A program made the position numbers and the translations under genes. From Bacteroidota bacterium (lineage in GTDB: Bacteria > Bacteroidota > Bacteroidia > B-17B0 > Aurantibacillaceae): a DNA stretch of 64,000 bases. Location of the stretch: the NCBI GenBank assembly GCA_021156365.1, contig JAJNDK010000002.1, positions 310,001-374,000 of the forward strand. Reading direction: 5' to 3'. Shown here one piece after another: positions 11,201-18,920 of this stretch (positions are counted from its first letter, which is position 1; every line of letters starts with the position of its first letter). Below the pieces are notes generated by a model that saw only the letters and a list, made by a program, of their open reading frames with translations, ran no database searches and had not been told where the DNA came from.

Positions 11201-14200
11201 CTGCGGACTGGGATACCGACACGATCAGTTTGAATGCTTATGTAGGACAAAGCGTCATTGTGAAATTCGAGGTAACCAACCGATATGGGCAAAATCTGTA
11301 TATTGATGATATCAATATTACATCGACTGCTGCTGCTCCTGTTGCCAACTTTACGTCGGCAGTCACTAAGTGTGCCGGTCAGCCGGTTGCGTTTACAGAT
11401 GCTTCTACCAATACACCTACCAGCTGGAACTGGTCGACTACGCCGGCAACAGGTGTAACGATCACTTCGGCTACTTCACAAAACCCGACCATCACCTTTC
11501 CAACAGCAGGAACCTATACGGTATCTCATACTGCAACCAATGCTGTAGGTACAAGTCCATCGTTCACACAGGCAGTAACAGTAAATGCAACACCTGCTAT
11601 GACAAGCGCCGCCACTGCGAATGTATGTAGCGGAGCGGCAGTTGGTATTGCACTTACCGCCAGCACCGGCTCTAACTACAGCTGGATCGCAACGGCTAAT
11701 GCAAACGTGACAGGTGAAAGCACTACGGCACAAACTACAACGACGATCAATAATACACTTACCATTTCTTCGGGCACCACTCCGCAAACAGTGACGTATT
11801 CGGTTACTCCTACTGCTACAACAGGCGGTTGCGTGGGTACAGCACAAACCGTAACTGTTACCGTAATTCCATTACCAACTGTTACCAATGCAACTACAGC
11901 AAGTGGTTGCAGCGGATCAGCGCTGAACATTCCATTAACGGCGAGTGCAGCCTCTTCTTTCAGCTGGATCGGTAATAACAATGGAAGCACTAATGGTGAG
12001 AGTACAACCGCACAGACAACCAGCACGATCAATAACACCGTGACGATCACTGCAGGAACTACTTCACAGAATATTACCTACTCCATCACACCAACTTCCA
12101 CAACCGGAAGCTGTGTTGGTCCAATGCAAACTATGACGGTTACGATCAACAGGCTGCCGACCATGTCGAGCGCTAATACGGCTACCGTATGTAGCGGGGT
12201 GGCATTGAATATTGCACTTACAAGCACCCTCACATCCACCTACAGCTGGATAGCGGCTGATAATGCCAACACGATCGGTGAAAGTACTACAGCTCAAACA
12301 AGCGCTACGCTCAACAACACGATCAACAGTACAGCCACAACGAATCAAACAGTAAACTACTCTGTTACTCCGACATCAGCAGCCGGTTGCGTAGGTACCG
12401 TACAAACAGTGACAGTAACAGTAAGACCGGCTCCGAATATGACCAGCGCTTCTTCAGCTTCTATTTGCAGCGGAACGGCGGTGAACATTCCATTAACGAG
12501 CAGCATTGCAGCAAACTATAGCTGGATCGCTACCGCTAATGCAAACACATCGGGTGAAAGCACAACCGCACAAACAACCGCGACGATCAATAATACACTA
12601 GCGGTTACTGTCGGAACAGCAGCTCAGACTGTAACGTATTCGGTTACTCCTACTTCTACAGCAGCAGGAAGCTGTGTAGGACCGGTACAGACAATAAATG
12701 TAACGGTAACACCTGCACCGACTATGACAAGTGTTAACACTGCAACCGTATGTAGCGGATCGGCACTTTCGATCCCATTGGCAAGCAGTGTACCTTCTTC
12801 TTATAGCTGGATCGCTGCCAACAATGCAAATACGGCTGGCGAGAGTACCACTGCACAAACTGCAACTACGATCTCCAATACGATCACGATCACTGGTTCA
12901 GGTAATCAAACAGTAACCTATTCGGTAACTCCTACTTCTACTGCAGGAAGCTGCCTGGGTACGCTACAAACTATTACAGTAACGGTGAGGGCATTACCAA
13001 CCGTAACAGCTACTTCGGTTCCTGTAAGTGGTGCCGTATGTACCGGTTCGCAGATCACACTTAGTGGTGGCGGCGCTACTACTTATACCTGGACAGGTGG
13101 TGTTTCTAACGGAACCGCATTTACACCGGCTTCTTCAGTAACATACACTGTAACCGGAACGGATGTAAATGGCTGTATCAATACAGCCACCCAGGTTGTC
13201 ACGCTTAACAGCTTACCAACTGTAACAGCTACTTCGGTTCCTGCAAGTGGTGCCGTATGTGCCGGTTCGCAGATCACACTCAGTGGCGGTGGCGCTACTA
13301 CCTACACATGGACCGGTGGTGTTACCAACGGAACGGCGTTTACACCGGCTTCTTCAGTAACATACACTGTAACGGGAACAGATGGAAATGGTTGTACCAA
13401 TACAGCAACTAAAGTTGTAACTATAAATTCATTACCGAATGTAGGTGTTAACTCTCCGTCGACCTGCTCGGGTTCTCCGGTGGCACTGATCGCAACAGGT
13501 GCAAGCACCTATACATGGAGCACAACGGGTACAGGCTCTTCTATTTCTGTGAGCCCTGTCAGCAATACATCGTATACCGTAACCGGTACTGATGCGAATG
13601 GTTGTGTGAATACGGCTGTATCAAACGTAACGATCACATCCGCACCGAATGTAATAGCTAACTCTGTAACGATCTGTGAAGGCCAGTCCGCTACGATCAC
13701 GGGATCAGGAGCATCTACTTACTCATGGAGCAATGGTGATGCGACTGCATCCTCAACCGTAAGCCCAACTACGACTACGAGTTATACAGTAACTGGTTCC
13801 AACGGACCAGGCTGCTCCAATACAGCAATTGCTATGGTAACCGTGAACTCTTTGCCTGATGCAAGTATCGGAACTCCTTCCACTATAGACTGTATCAATA
13901 CAAGCGTAACGCTTACAGGTTCCAGCACTGCCCCGGGCGCATCTTACCAATGGACTTCAGGACCTGCCACAGCCGCCTACGCTGTTTCGGCAGCAGGATC
14001 CTATACTCTGATAGTAACGGATGCCAATGGATGTTCCGCTTCAGCTACAACCAATGTTACTTCCAATACTGCTCAACCGGATGTAAACATTGCTGCTCCT
14101 GCGCAACTAAGCTGTATAACAACAACAGTTACACTCACAGGATCCAGCTCTACTCCGGGAGCAAGTTACCAATGGACTTCGGGACCTGCCACAGCTACTT

Positions 14201-14994
14201 ATGATGTTTCGGCAGCGGGTTCTTATACACTGACAGTGACAGATCCGGTTAATGGTTGTTCAAGCACAGATATTGCAACTGTTACTACCAACACCACTGT
14301 TGTGAACGTAACAGCCAACAGCTCCACAGCAACTACCGTTTGCGGCGGAACAGCTGTTACACTAACTGCAGGCGGGGCCAACACTTATGTGTGGGACGAC
14401 GCTTCAACCAATGCTATCAATACTGTTTCTCCGACCACCACCACCACTTACAGTGTTACCGGTACGGATGTAAACGGCTGTATCGGGACTGCTTCCGTTA
14501 CCGTAAATGTATTTGCTCCGAATGTGCCAACGGTTTCTCAAACAGGAACAACGCTCACTGCTTCTTCTGCAGTATCGTACCAGTGGTATTTCAACGGAAA
14601 TCCAATGCCGGGTGAAACCAACCAAACGCTTAACGTTACACAGAACGGAACGTATACAGTGGAAACTGTTGATGTAAACGGCTGTACAAACACTTCCACC
14701 GGATTCACTGTTGCCAACATCGGTATCAAAGATGTTACGATGAACGCTTCCATCACCATTTACCCGAACCCGAACAACGGAAGCTTTGAGGTAAAAGGAA
14801 ATGTGGATTCGAAATCGGAATACACGCTGGAACTGAGAAATATGTTAGGCCAGCTGATCCAACTGGAAACGATCAAAAACACTTCTTCTTTCAACAGGGC
14901 TTTCTCTATGGAAACGAATGATGCGGGCGTTTATTTCATCATCATCCGCAACACGGAAGGCGCAAGCTCTGTGCACAGGGTGATAGTGGAATAA
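8215..14994 (+). CDS. Secreted reprolysin-like zinc metalloprotease with a large PKD/Ig repeat stalk and T9SS sorting domain
   Basis: A 2259-residue protein. Signal peptide about 1-26 ending in SATAQ, then a propeptide. The metzincin catalytic domain (about 205-440) has zinc ligands His358, Glu359, His362 and His368 in HEIGHQFSGNH and a Met-turn at Met394 (TIMGYAGIC). The usual Gly at position 8 of the zinc motif is Ser here, with Gly at position 9. A cadherin/PKD-like domain (DADGDPLTYSWEQFD) follows, then Ig-like modules, a choice-of-anchor J domain (about 848-1040), a PKD domain, five PKD-like repeats (about 1126-1592), more Ig-like modules and a type A T9SS domain (ITIYPNPNNGSFEV to HRVIVE). 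It probably acts outside the cell or on its surface. It pairs with the upstream S8 protease, which has the same stalk module types. A strong terminator follows. Confidence 0.92.
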   Translation: MQKRRNSVVKSLIAGALLLTVSSATAQEQRVDNWKPIFEKEVRTQGQRVIIPSKYRIFRVADDLKSILFSAPHETTVSLQTSPVIIDLPMPDGSLQKFRVVEAPVMEAELANQFPDIKTFSVVGVDQPGTYGKLDWTEFGFHGMLFASGERIFIDPYCRNNTEDYISYYTSDFSKDQSQRMIPECGATDIGDDATQRLASPPPSVLANIWAGTTLRTYRLAIACTGEYAQAATGLPNPTDPQILAVVTTSINRVDGVYETEAAIRMVLVANEAAILWGTGASDPFNGNNNAGTLITESQTQITNIIGAANFDIGHTFSTGGGGLAGLGVVCTNGQKARGITGSPNPVGDPYDIDYVAHEIGHQFSGNHSYNQCTGNATQNAGTMVEPGGGVTIMGYAGICAAADNIAMNSIAYFHTISFDEIMTFSNTGNGNVCPVKPSTGNNIPVVTGSANYTIPRMTPFTLTGSATDADGDPLTYSWEQFDNNSTNHAVGTASPYFRSLVPSTSPSRTFPRMTTVLTGATSNLGEYLPNTAQTLNFRLTARDNRMGGGGVRYAASQVTIAASGPFTIATPNTTGITWASSSTQNVTWNVNSTNTAPVSCANVRLLLSTDGGATYPTVILASTPNDGTQSITVPPQATTINTCRIKAEAIGNIFFDVNDNNFTITASAAPIASVSIALTTGSNPMCPGANAVFTATPFNGGTAPTYQWQVNGSNVGTGATYATTTLTNGQTVTCIMTSNLPGVVGSPATSNIITMTVGSTVPSVVIAGPSVLCAGATATYTATPTNGGSLPTYQWQVNGTNAGTAATFASSTLTNGQAVTCIMTSNAGCQATPTVTSNTITVTVNSSAALPFSENFEGATFPPTGWVLQNADNGAVAWGTAGAKTLVRRPAAGNAGSANGSAAINCFEYNTDTTQVDNLLSVPVNLVGAGNPRMTFKRSYKYYNEATAPTNFHDELRVYVSTDCGATFGSSVYFKKGVQLATNGTINTTFTPAVAADWDTDTISLNAYVGQSVIVKFEVTNRYGQNLYIDDINITSTAAAPVANFTSAVTKCAGQPVAFTDASTNTPTSWNWSTTPATGVTITSATSQNPTITFPTAGTYTVSHTATNAVGTSPSFTQAVTVNATPAMTSAATANVCSGAAVGIALTASTGSNYSWIATANANVTGESTTAQTTTTINNTLTISSGTTPQTVTYSVTPTATTGGCVGTAQTVTVTVIPLPTVTNATTASGCSGSALNIPLTASAASSFSWIGNNNGSTNGESTTAQTTSTINNTVTITAGTTSQNITYSITPTSTTGSCVGPMQTMTVTINRLPTMSSANTATVCSGVALNIALTSTLTSTYSWIAADNANTIGESTTAQTSATLNNTINSTATTNQTVNYSVTPTSAAGCVGTVQTVTVTVRPAPNMTSASSASICSGTAVNIPLTSSIAANYSWIATANANTSGESTTAQTTATINNTLAVTVGTAAQTVTYSVTPTSTAAGSCVGPVQTINVTVTPAPTMTSVNTATVCSGSALSIPLASSVPSSYSWIAANNANTAGESTTAQTATTISNTITITGSGNQTVTYSVTPTSTAGSCLGTLQTITVTVRALPTVTATSVPVSGAVCTGSQITLSGGGATTYTWTGGVSNGTAFTPASSVTYTVTGTDVNGCINTATQVVTLNSLPTVTATSVPASGAVCAGSQITLSGGGATTYTWTGGVTNGTAFTPASSVTYTVTGTDGNGCTNTATKVVTINSLPNVGVNSPSTCSGSPVALIATGASTYTWSTTGTGSSISVSPVSNTSYTVTGTDANGCVNTAVSNVTITSAPNVIANSVTICEGQSATITGSGASTYSWSNGDATASSTVSPTTTTSYTVTGSNGPGCSNTAIAMVTVNSLPDASIGTPSTIDCINTSVTLTGSSTAPGASYQWTSGPATAAYAVSAAGSYTLIVTDANGCSASATTNVTSNTAQPDVNIAAPAQLSCITTTVTLTGSSSTPGASYQWTSGPATATYDVSAAGSYTLTVTDPVNGCSSTDIATVTTNTTVVNVTANSSTATTVCGGTAVTLTAGGANTYVWDDASTNAINTVSPTTTTTYSVTGTDVNGCIGTASVTVNVFAPNVPTVSQTGTTLTASSAVSYQWYFNGNPMPGETNQTLNVTQNGTYTVETVDVNGCTNTSTGFTVANIGIKDVTMNASITIYPNPNNGSFEVKGNVDSKSEYTLELRNMLGQLIQLETIKNTSSFNRAFSMETNDAGVYFIIIRNTEGASSVHRVIVE
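11590..12990 (+). repeat. Five tandem PKD-like repeats, about 285-bp period
   Basis: Inside the metalloprotease gene. Each unit begins with a CSG motif (VCSGAAV, GCSGSAL, VCSGVAL, ICSGTAV, VCSGSAL) and contains YSWIA or FSWIG, then GESTTAQT and VTYSVTP. Unit starts fall near 11617, 11900, 12181, 12451 and 12738. The copies have diverged at the DNA level, so the array is old. Confidence 0.85.
13012..13449 (+). repeat. Near-identical 219-bp tandem duplication encoding an Ig-like module
   Basis: Two adjacent 73-residue modules in the metalloprotease stalk share nearly all residues (SGAVC, GSQITLSGGGATTYTWTGG, SSVTYTVTGTD). The starts at 13012 and 13231 give a 219-bp period, which preserves frame. 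The high nucleotide identity points to a recent duplication or gene conversion, unlike the older PKD-like array just upstream. Confidence 0.8.
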
Positions 14995-15015
14995 AACAAT
15001 TGAATTTTATTTAAG

Positions 15016-15047
15016 AAGAGAGCTCCGGTATCGGGGCTCTCTTTTTT
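15016..15047 (+). terminator. Rho-independent terminator after the protease pair
   Basis: A 10-bp stem, AGAGAGCTCC (15017-15026) with GGGGCTCTCT (15033-15042) including one G-T pair, closes a GGTATC loop and runs into a six-T tract. It lies about 20 nt after the metalloprotease stop. Confidence 0.9.
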
Positions 15048-15096
15048 GTTTGTAGTTTTTTATCAGGAAAGGTTGGATTCCGGATTGGCTGTACTT

Positions 15097-15597
15097 TTAA
15101 AAGATCAGATTATTCTTCGAAGCCAGTTCGCTCACTTCTACGAACTGCACATTGATCACGCCTTCCACTGTTCTTAGCTTCTGCTCGGTTTCATAGGCTG
15201 CTGTTGCATCATAGGAATTCCGGACGATAAGCAGGTAATCTGCATTACTCAGCTCGTTTATGAGAAACCCCTTTTGTGCTGCCAGCTCGGGTTCTGTTTC
15301 CCCGAAGAGATCCGCCTGTGCCGAGCGATTGGATTTATTGCTCAATACCGCATTATAGCTTTTATTGGAAAGCAGGTTGTATTCAAGCTGCTCCGCTTCA
15401 TCCGTATAACAATAGAGTGAAAACAACAAATTGTCCTGCTGGTTTTTGTTCTTCAGCTCGATCGGCTCTTCTTTATGCAGGTCGATCCCCAGTACCTGGT
15501 TCAGCTTGAAACAGATCTTATAATCCGGCTCATGTGCCGCAATGGCAAATAACATGAAATCGAAATCAAATTCTATGTCCAGTGTGAACTTTGCCAT
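15097..15597 (-). CDS. IPExxxVDY family protein
   Basis: A 166-residue soluble protein of a family restricted to Bacteroidota. The N-terminus (LDIEFDFDFMLFAIAAHEPDY) and the central segment (KICFKLNQVLGIDL, then LEYNLLSNKS) match family features. The name-giving motif is present in relaxed form as INELSNADY near residue 130, with Pro replaced by Asn and Val by Ala. The biochemical role of the family is not known to me. The gene is probably monocistronic: its promoter is visible at 15627-15659 and it is convergent with the metalloprotease gene. Confidence 0.85.
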   Translation of the reverse strand: MAKFTLDIEFDFDFMLFAIAAHEPDYKICFKLNQVLGIDLHKEEPIELKNKNQQDNLLFSLYCYTDEAEQLEYNLLSNKSYNAVLSNKSNRSAQADLFGETEPELAAQKGFLINELSNADYLLIVRNSYDATAAYETEQKLRTVEGVINVQFVEVSELASKNNLIF

Positions 15598-15626
15598 GTT
15601 TTGTAAAAGAGGAGAAATATCTGTTA

Positions 15627-15659
15627 CAAAGATACTAAAAAGCCCTTGTTGGTGACAAA
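15627..15659 (-). promoter_or_regulatory. Bacteroidota-type promoter for the IPExxxVDY gene
   Basis: On the minus strand, TTTG (15656-15659) is followed after 21 nt by TATCTTTG (15627-15634), an exact TAnnTTTG -7 element. It lies 30 nt upstream of the ATG and overlaps the terminator hairpin of the upstream operon. Confidence 0.75.
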
Positions 15660-15690
15660 CTGCAACAGGCAGTCAATTTCCAACAAGGGC
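15642..15690 (-). terminator. Terminator-like inverted repeat downstream of the YD-like gene
   Basis: A perfect 11-bp inverted repeat, GCCCTTGTTGG (15642-15652) with CCAACAAGGGC (15680-15690), encloses a 27-nt loop that contains its own small stem (ACTGC/GCAGT). Read on the minus strand it runs directly into TTTTT, as a rho-independent terminator would. The motif CTTGTTGGTGACAA inside it recurs at 58319. Confidence 0.7.
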
Positions 15691-15708
15691 CACGAGCGGA
15701 AAGCGGTC

Positions 15709-16605
15709 TTACTTTTTGTAGTACTCGTAGTTTAACTTTAGCTTCCTTACTGCCTGGTTTTCATCTTCGTAATAAACGATCTCCTTCAGCTGTCCCGCCT
15801 CATAAACAAATGACTGTTTATTCACCCATTGATTTCCATATGCATAAATAACATCATATATCCTGCTGTCCTTTGAATTACCGGCATACACGTACGTGAT
15901 GCTCCTGAATAGTACAGACTGCCAGTCATGGATCGTGATCTTTTGCAAACGGTTATATTCATCGTATATATAGCTGATCGCAGTAGTGTAGGTTTGATCG
16001 TTTTCCTTCATTTTGAATACACTGACCAGCTGCCCTAAATCGTTATATACAAAAGAATACCGGGCATCAGGTACCTGTTCTTTCATGCTGGCTTTACTCC
16101 ACCTGGTCATTGTCAAAACCTTACCCAGACTATCATAGGTGAATTCTTCCCTATCAAACAGATGATCAATTGCCTGTACATTCCCCTTATCAGAATAGGT
16201 ATAGGTATTGTCCGAATACCCGGCCTTTTCAAAATATCCGCCAATTTCAGTCAGCCTTTCTCCTTCATACCTGTACACATTTTCATGAGAAGTAAAGGCA
16301 TCCGTATTAAAAAGAGCATATTTCTTTAACATGAGCTTTCCGGACAGATCGTATTCATTCCGGCAATGGATCTTCTGTTTCCTTTTCCCGGATTTCATCC
16401 ATTTTACCGTGCCGGAAACTGATTTTATGTGCTGTGCCTTTACCGAATCCGATGGCAAAACAATTTCGATCGCCTGTCTTTTAAAAATTTCGTCTGCAGT
16501 CAGCAACTGACCGTATGTTATACACGTAAGCAATCCGAAAAAAACGGAAAGACATTTTTTATTCAATAGTAGTTGGTACTTGCAAAGCGATGTGCAGAGG
16601 ATCAT
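15709..16605 (-). CDS. Secreted protein with YD/RHS-like repeats
   Basis: A 298-residue protein. The N-terminus carries a hydrophobic signal-like segment ending in CITYGQ after about 33 residues. The body contains degenerate YD-type repeats of the kind found in RHS-like proteins: YSDKGNVQAIDH, YDSLGKVLTMTRW, YNDLGQLVSVFKM and YDEYNRLQKITI, spaced 30-40 residues apart. It is far shorter than true RHS toxins and has no recognisable toxin tip, so I read it as a small periplasmic or surface beta-repeat protein. The start ATG overlaps the stop of the upstream MazG-like gene (ATGA), indicating translational coupling. An in-frame TTG closer to the signal core is an alternative start. Function unknown. 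Confidence 0.65.
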   Translation of the reverse strand: MILCTSLCKYQLLLNKKCLSVFFGLLTCITYGQLLTADEIFKRQAIEIVLPSDSVKAQHIKSVSGTVKWMKSGKRKQKIHCRNEYDLSGKLMLKKYALFNTDAFTSHENVYRYEGERLTEIGGYFEKAGYSDNTYTYSDKGNVQAIDHLFDREEFTYDSLGKVLTMTRWSKASMKEQVPDARYSFVYNDLGQLVSVFKMKENDQTYTTAISYIYDEYNRLQKITIHDWQSVLFRSITYVYAGNSKDSRIYDVIYAYGNQWVNKQSFVYEAGQLKEIVYYEDENQAVRKLKLNYEYYKK

Positions 16606-16931
16606 GGATTCAACTTTTCATTATTGATATGCCGGTCCTTGTCCCTGCCGGTTTTCTTATCCATATTCTTTTCGAAGGCTTCGGTCAGGTTCACTCCCGT
16701 TTGGTTGGCAAGGCAGATCAGCACCCAAAGTACATCTGCCATTTCATCAGCCATGTCTTTTTGCTTATCGCTTTCCTTGAAAGATTGCTCACCGTATTTA
16801 CGGGCCATGATACGGGCCAGCTCGCCCACTTCTTCCATCAGGATAGCCGTATTGGTGAGCTCATTGAAATAACGAACGCCGTATTTTTTGATCCATTCGT
16901 CTACCTGTTGCTGGGCCTGTTCTATTGTCAT
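16602..16931 (-). CDS. MazG-like nucleotide pyrophosphohydrolase
   Basis: A 109-residue all-alpha protein of the MazG/dCTPase-like superfamily. The metal-binding signature is present: EEVGELARIM (about 32-41), then DEMADVLWVLICLAN (about 61-75) with the paired Glu/Asp residues that bind Mg. Family members hydrolyse non-canonical or excess NTPs or dNTPs to monophosphate and pyrophosphate. The protein is single-domain length. Its stop overlaps the start of the YD-like gene by 4 bp. The substrate cannot be predicted from sequence. Confidence 0.9.
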   Translation of the reverse strand: MTIEQAQQQVDEWIKKYGVRYFNELTNTAILMEEVGELARIMARKYGEQSFKESDKQKDMADEMADVLWVLICLANQTGVNLTEAFEKNMDKKTGRDKDRHINNEKLNP

Positions 16932-16962
16932 AGTTCTTATTTAGAATCAAAAATAAGAAATA

Positions 16963-17124
16963 CTACGATGATCTGCCACTATTCTTTGGTTTACCGGCAA
17001 GCTGACGGATTTCATGTTTTCTGCGTTTTTTCCCGTTGTCCCCCGTTCCGTTCAATGCAGCGGCTTGTGCAGACAATAAGGTTTCTATACCAATCGATAT
17101 GGTAAATAACAGGATCGTTCTCAT
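16963..17124 (-). CDS. Possible small secreted basic protein (53 aa)
   Basis: An ATG at 17124 opens a 53-residue frame with a short hydrophobic, signal-like N-terminus (MRTILLFTISIGIETLLSA) and a Lys/Arg-rich tail (GKKRRKHEIRQLAGKPKNSG). The longer frame starting at 17196 adds unlikely residues. It lies 31 bp upstream of the MazG-like gene on the same strand. There is no homology I recognise; it could be a chance ORF. Confidence 0.35.
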   Translation of the reverse strand: MRTILLFTISIGIETLLSAQAAALNGTGDNGKKRRKHEIRQLAGKPKNSGRSS

Positions 17125-17245
17125 TGTTTCAGATTTTGTTTCCCCAAGTCTATCGGGATCAGTTTTAAGTTTGTCAATTCGGGTGCCCCCACACACCAGG
17201 GACGGACCAGGAACATTCGCAACGCCTACGAATTGTTCCCGATCC

Positions 17246-17276
17246 GTTCGGAAGTTTGTACCAGAAACTTCCGAAC
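17246..17276. repeat. Perfect 12-bp inverted repeat
   Basis: GTTCGGAAGTTT (17246-17257) and its exact reverse complement (17265-17276) flank a 7-nt loop. It lies 27 bp beyond the stop of the FGE-like gene. No T-tract follows on either strand, so it is not a classical terminator; it may stabilise the 3' end or be a dispersed repeat. Confidence 0.7.
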
Positions 17277-17303
17277 ACCCGAACTGACATAAATGACAGT
17301 TGA

Positions 17304-18920
17304 CTATTTTTTACCTTGCGGCACTTCCATTACGATCACCGGCCGAAAACCGATATATGGAGAGGGCTGCAGACTTCCATTGAATTCATCTTCCGCCTCC
17401 ACCTTCAGGAAATCGGCCGTGCTGTTCCAGTTGCCGCCAATACTCCGGTATTTCGTGCTTTTCGCATCCACAGAATATGTTACCACCTCTGAAACATTCC
17501 CGCTCATATTGTACACATCATTCATCACAGAAGGATACGTTTTTGCATACGCTGTAAACTGATTCTTCGTTACTCTTCTCACTGCATTCGGACCATCTTT
17601 CTTTTTACCGGTATCTTCCACCGCCAATGAATCATCGTTGGCAACAAACTTGCCCTGTGTCTCGATAAAATTTGCCGTCCAGTTTTTGCCTAATCCAAGC
17701 CACCAATGCTCTTTCAGTTTTCCATTCGCCGTTCCGTACTTGTGTGTCCTGCGTCCCTCCGTTGCTACATATTTCCATTGGTCAATTTGCGGGAGGTTTA
17801 CGGATATTTTGAATTTCTCGTTGCTCCGTTTGTAATAATTCTCAATCTTCCCTTCCAGCCATTTGCAATACATTTCCATTCCTTCGGGCGAGATGCATAC
17901 TACGGGGTAGTTTTCGAACTTAGGTTTTTTGAAATACATTTCGAGGAAAGCACGGTTGGTTTTGTCTTTCGGGTCCTTCCAGATATTATCCAGCTTCGGT
18001 TTCGCTATTTCATATTCGCTTGCTTTTCCATTTGCGAGAAGGTCGGTCAGGAATAATTTATATTCCTTTATTGTTACTTCCGTTTTTTTCAGGAAAAACC
18101 CGTTCTGTAATGCAGATCTTTTAGCATCCACGGTGATCTTTGAATAGTCGGACAACTTCATTCCTGTAAAACTATCGTCCTCCATTTTTTGCATGTCCTT
18201 TTTATGCTTCTCCATCTCCTCAGCTGAGAGCAGCGGCCTTGCTTTTACTTCCTCCTTATTCTCAACAGTCTTTTCCAGTGTATCGGTACCGATGATCTTT
18301 GGAATCGGGTTCGCTGCATCAGGTGTGACTTCCAGGGTTATGTTGTTTTTTAAGGTATGGTTATTTATAGCAGAGTTGTCGTTCGGGTTGTTCGTGATCG
18401 TCTTATCTGCAGTATTCTCTACCCGAAGATCCCCGGGAAGAAGCTTAGGTACATTTCCCCGGGATACGTACTGTTTTTTTGGCAATGCAATGTTCCCGTT
18501 TTTCTTCACAGCAAGCGTGTTGTTGTTTTCAGAAGTAACCTCAGCTTTGTTTTCCGCAAGAGTTACAATAGCCTGTTCTTCGTGCTTGCTGAAAGGAGTT
18601 GCAGTTTCTGCTTTTGTTTCTGACAGCGCTTTATCAGGTGTATCGTTATTAAAAAGTATAAACGCTGCAATCGTGAGTCCTGATAAAGCAGCAACACCCG
18701 ATAAGATCCAGATCCATGTTTTGCCGGCAGAAACAGACGTTTTGCTTTTCGCATTCTTCGACTGATCGCCCGCAAGAGGCCAGTCTTTACTCAACACCTG
18801 CGCAGCCATTTCATCCATCAACCTACTGTCTTCGGTTTTGGACATATCCAGGTCGAGGAAGGCCTGCTTCAACAGTTCATCCATTCCTTCCGGATTGTTT
18901 ATGTTATCGGTTGGTTGCAT
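17304..18920 (-). CDS. Transmembrane protein with FGE/sulfatase-modifying-factor-like ectodomain, candidate anti-sigma partner
   Basis: A 538-residue protein. Residues 1-65 are charged and soluble, followed by one membrane helix (about 69-90, WIWILSGVAALSGLTIAAFILF), a low-complexity linker rich in Thr, Asn and Lys, then an FGE-like (SUMF1/GldK-like) domain (about 250-535). Fold signatures include FFLKKTEVTIKEYKLFL, PVVCISPEGMEMYCKWLEG, VYNMSGNVSEVV, SIGGNW and IGFRPV. The paired catalytic Cys residues of true formylglycine-generating enzymes are absent from the GGNW-GFRP segment, so catalysis is unlikely. The gene starts inside the 3' end of an ECF-type sigma gene (17-bp overlap). A cytoplasmic head, one helix and an extracytoplasmic sensor is the layout of an anti-sigma factor; that role is inference. 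Relation to the T9SS lipoproteins GldK/GldJ is by fold only. Confidence 0.75.
   Translation of the reverse strand: MQPTDNINNPEGMDELLKQAFLDLDMSKTEDSRLMDEMAAQVLSKDWPLAGDQSKNAKSKTSVSAGKTWIWILSGVAALSGLTIAAFILFNNDTPDKALSETKAETATPFSKHEEQAIVTLAENKAEVTSENNNTLAVKKNGNIALPKKQYVSRGNVPKLLPGDLRVENTADKTITNNPNDNSAINNHTLKNNITLEVTPDAANPIPKIIGTDTLEKTVENKEEVKARPLLSAEEMEKHKKDMQKMEDDSFTGMKLSDYSKITVDAKRSALQNGFFLKKTEVTIKEYKLFLTDLLANGKASEYEIAKPKLDNIWKDPKDKTNRAFLEMYFKKPKFENYPVVCISPEGMEMYCKWLEGKIENYYKRSNEKFKISVNLPQIDQWKYVATEGRRTHKYGTANGKLKEHWWLGLGKNWTANFIETQGKFVANDDSLAVEDTGKKKDGPNAVRRVTKNQFTAYAKTYPSVMNDVYNMSGNVSEVVTYSVDAKSTKYRSIGGNWNSTADFLKVEAEDEFNGSLQPSPYIGFRPVIVMEVPQGKK

Noticed and set aside
15709-16605. RHS toxin
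   Set aside because: Far too short, with no core encapsulation domain, protease motif or variable toxic tip, and no immunity gene.
17304-18920. Annotation as GldK or GldJ
   Set aside because: There is an FGE-like fold, but the protein has a mid-protein membrane helix, no lipobox and no gldLMN neighbours; it overlaps a sigma gene.
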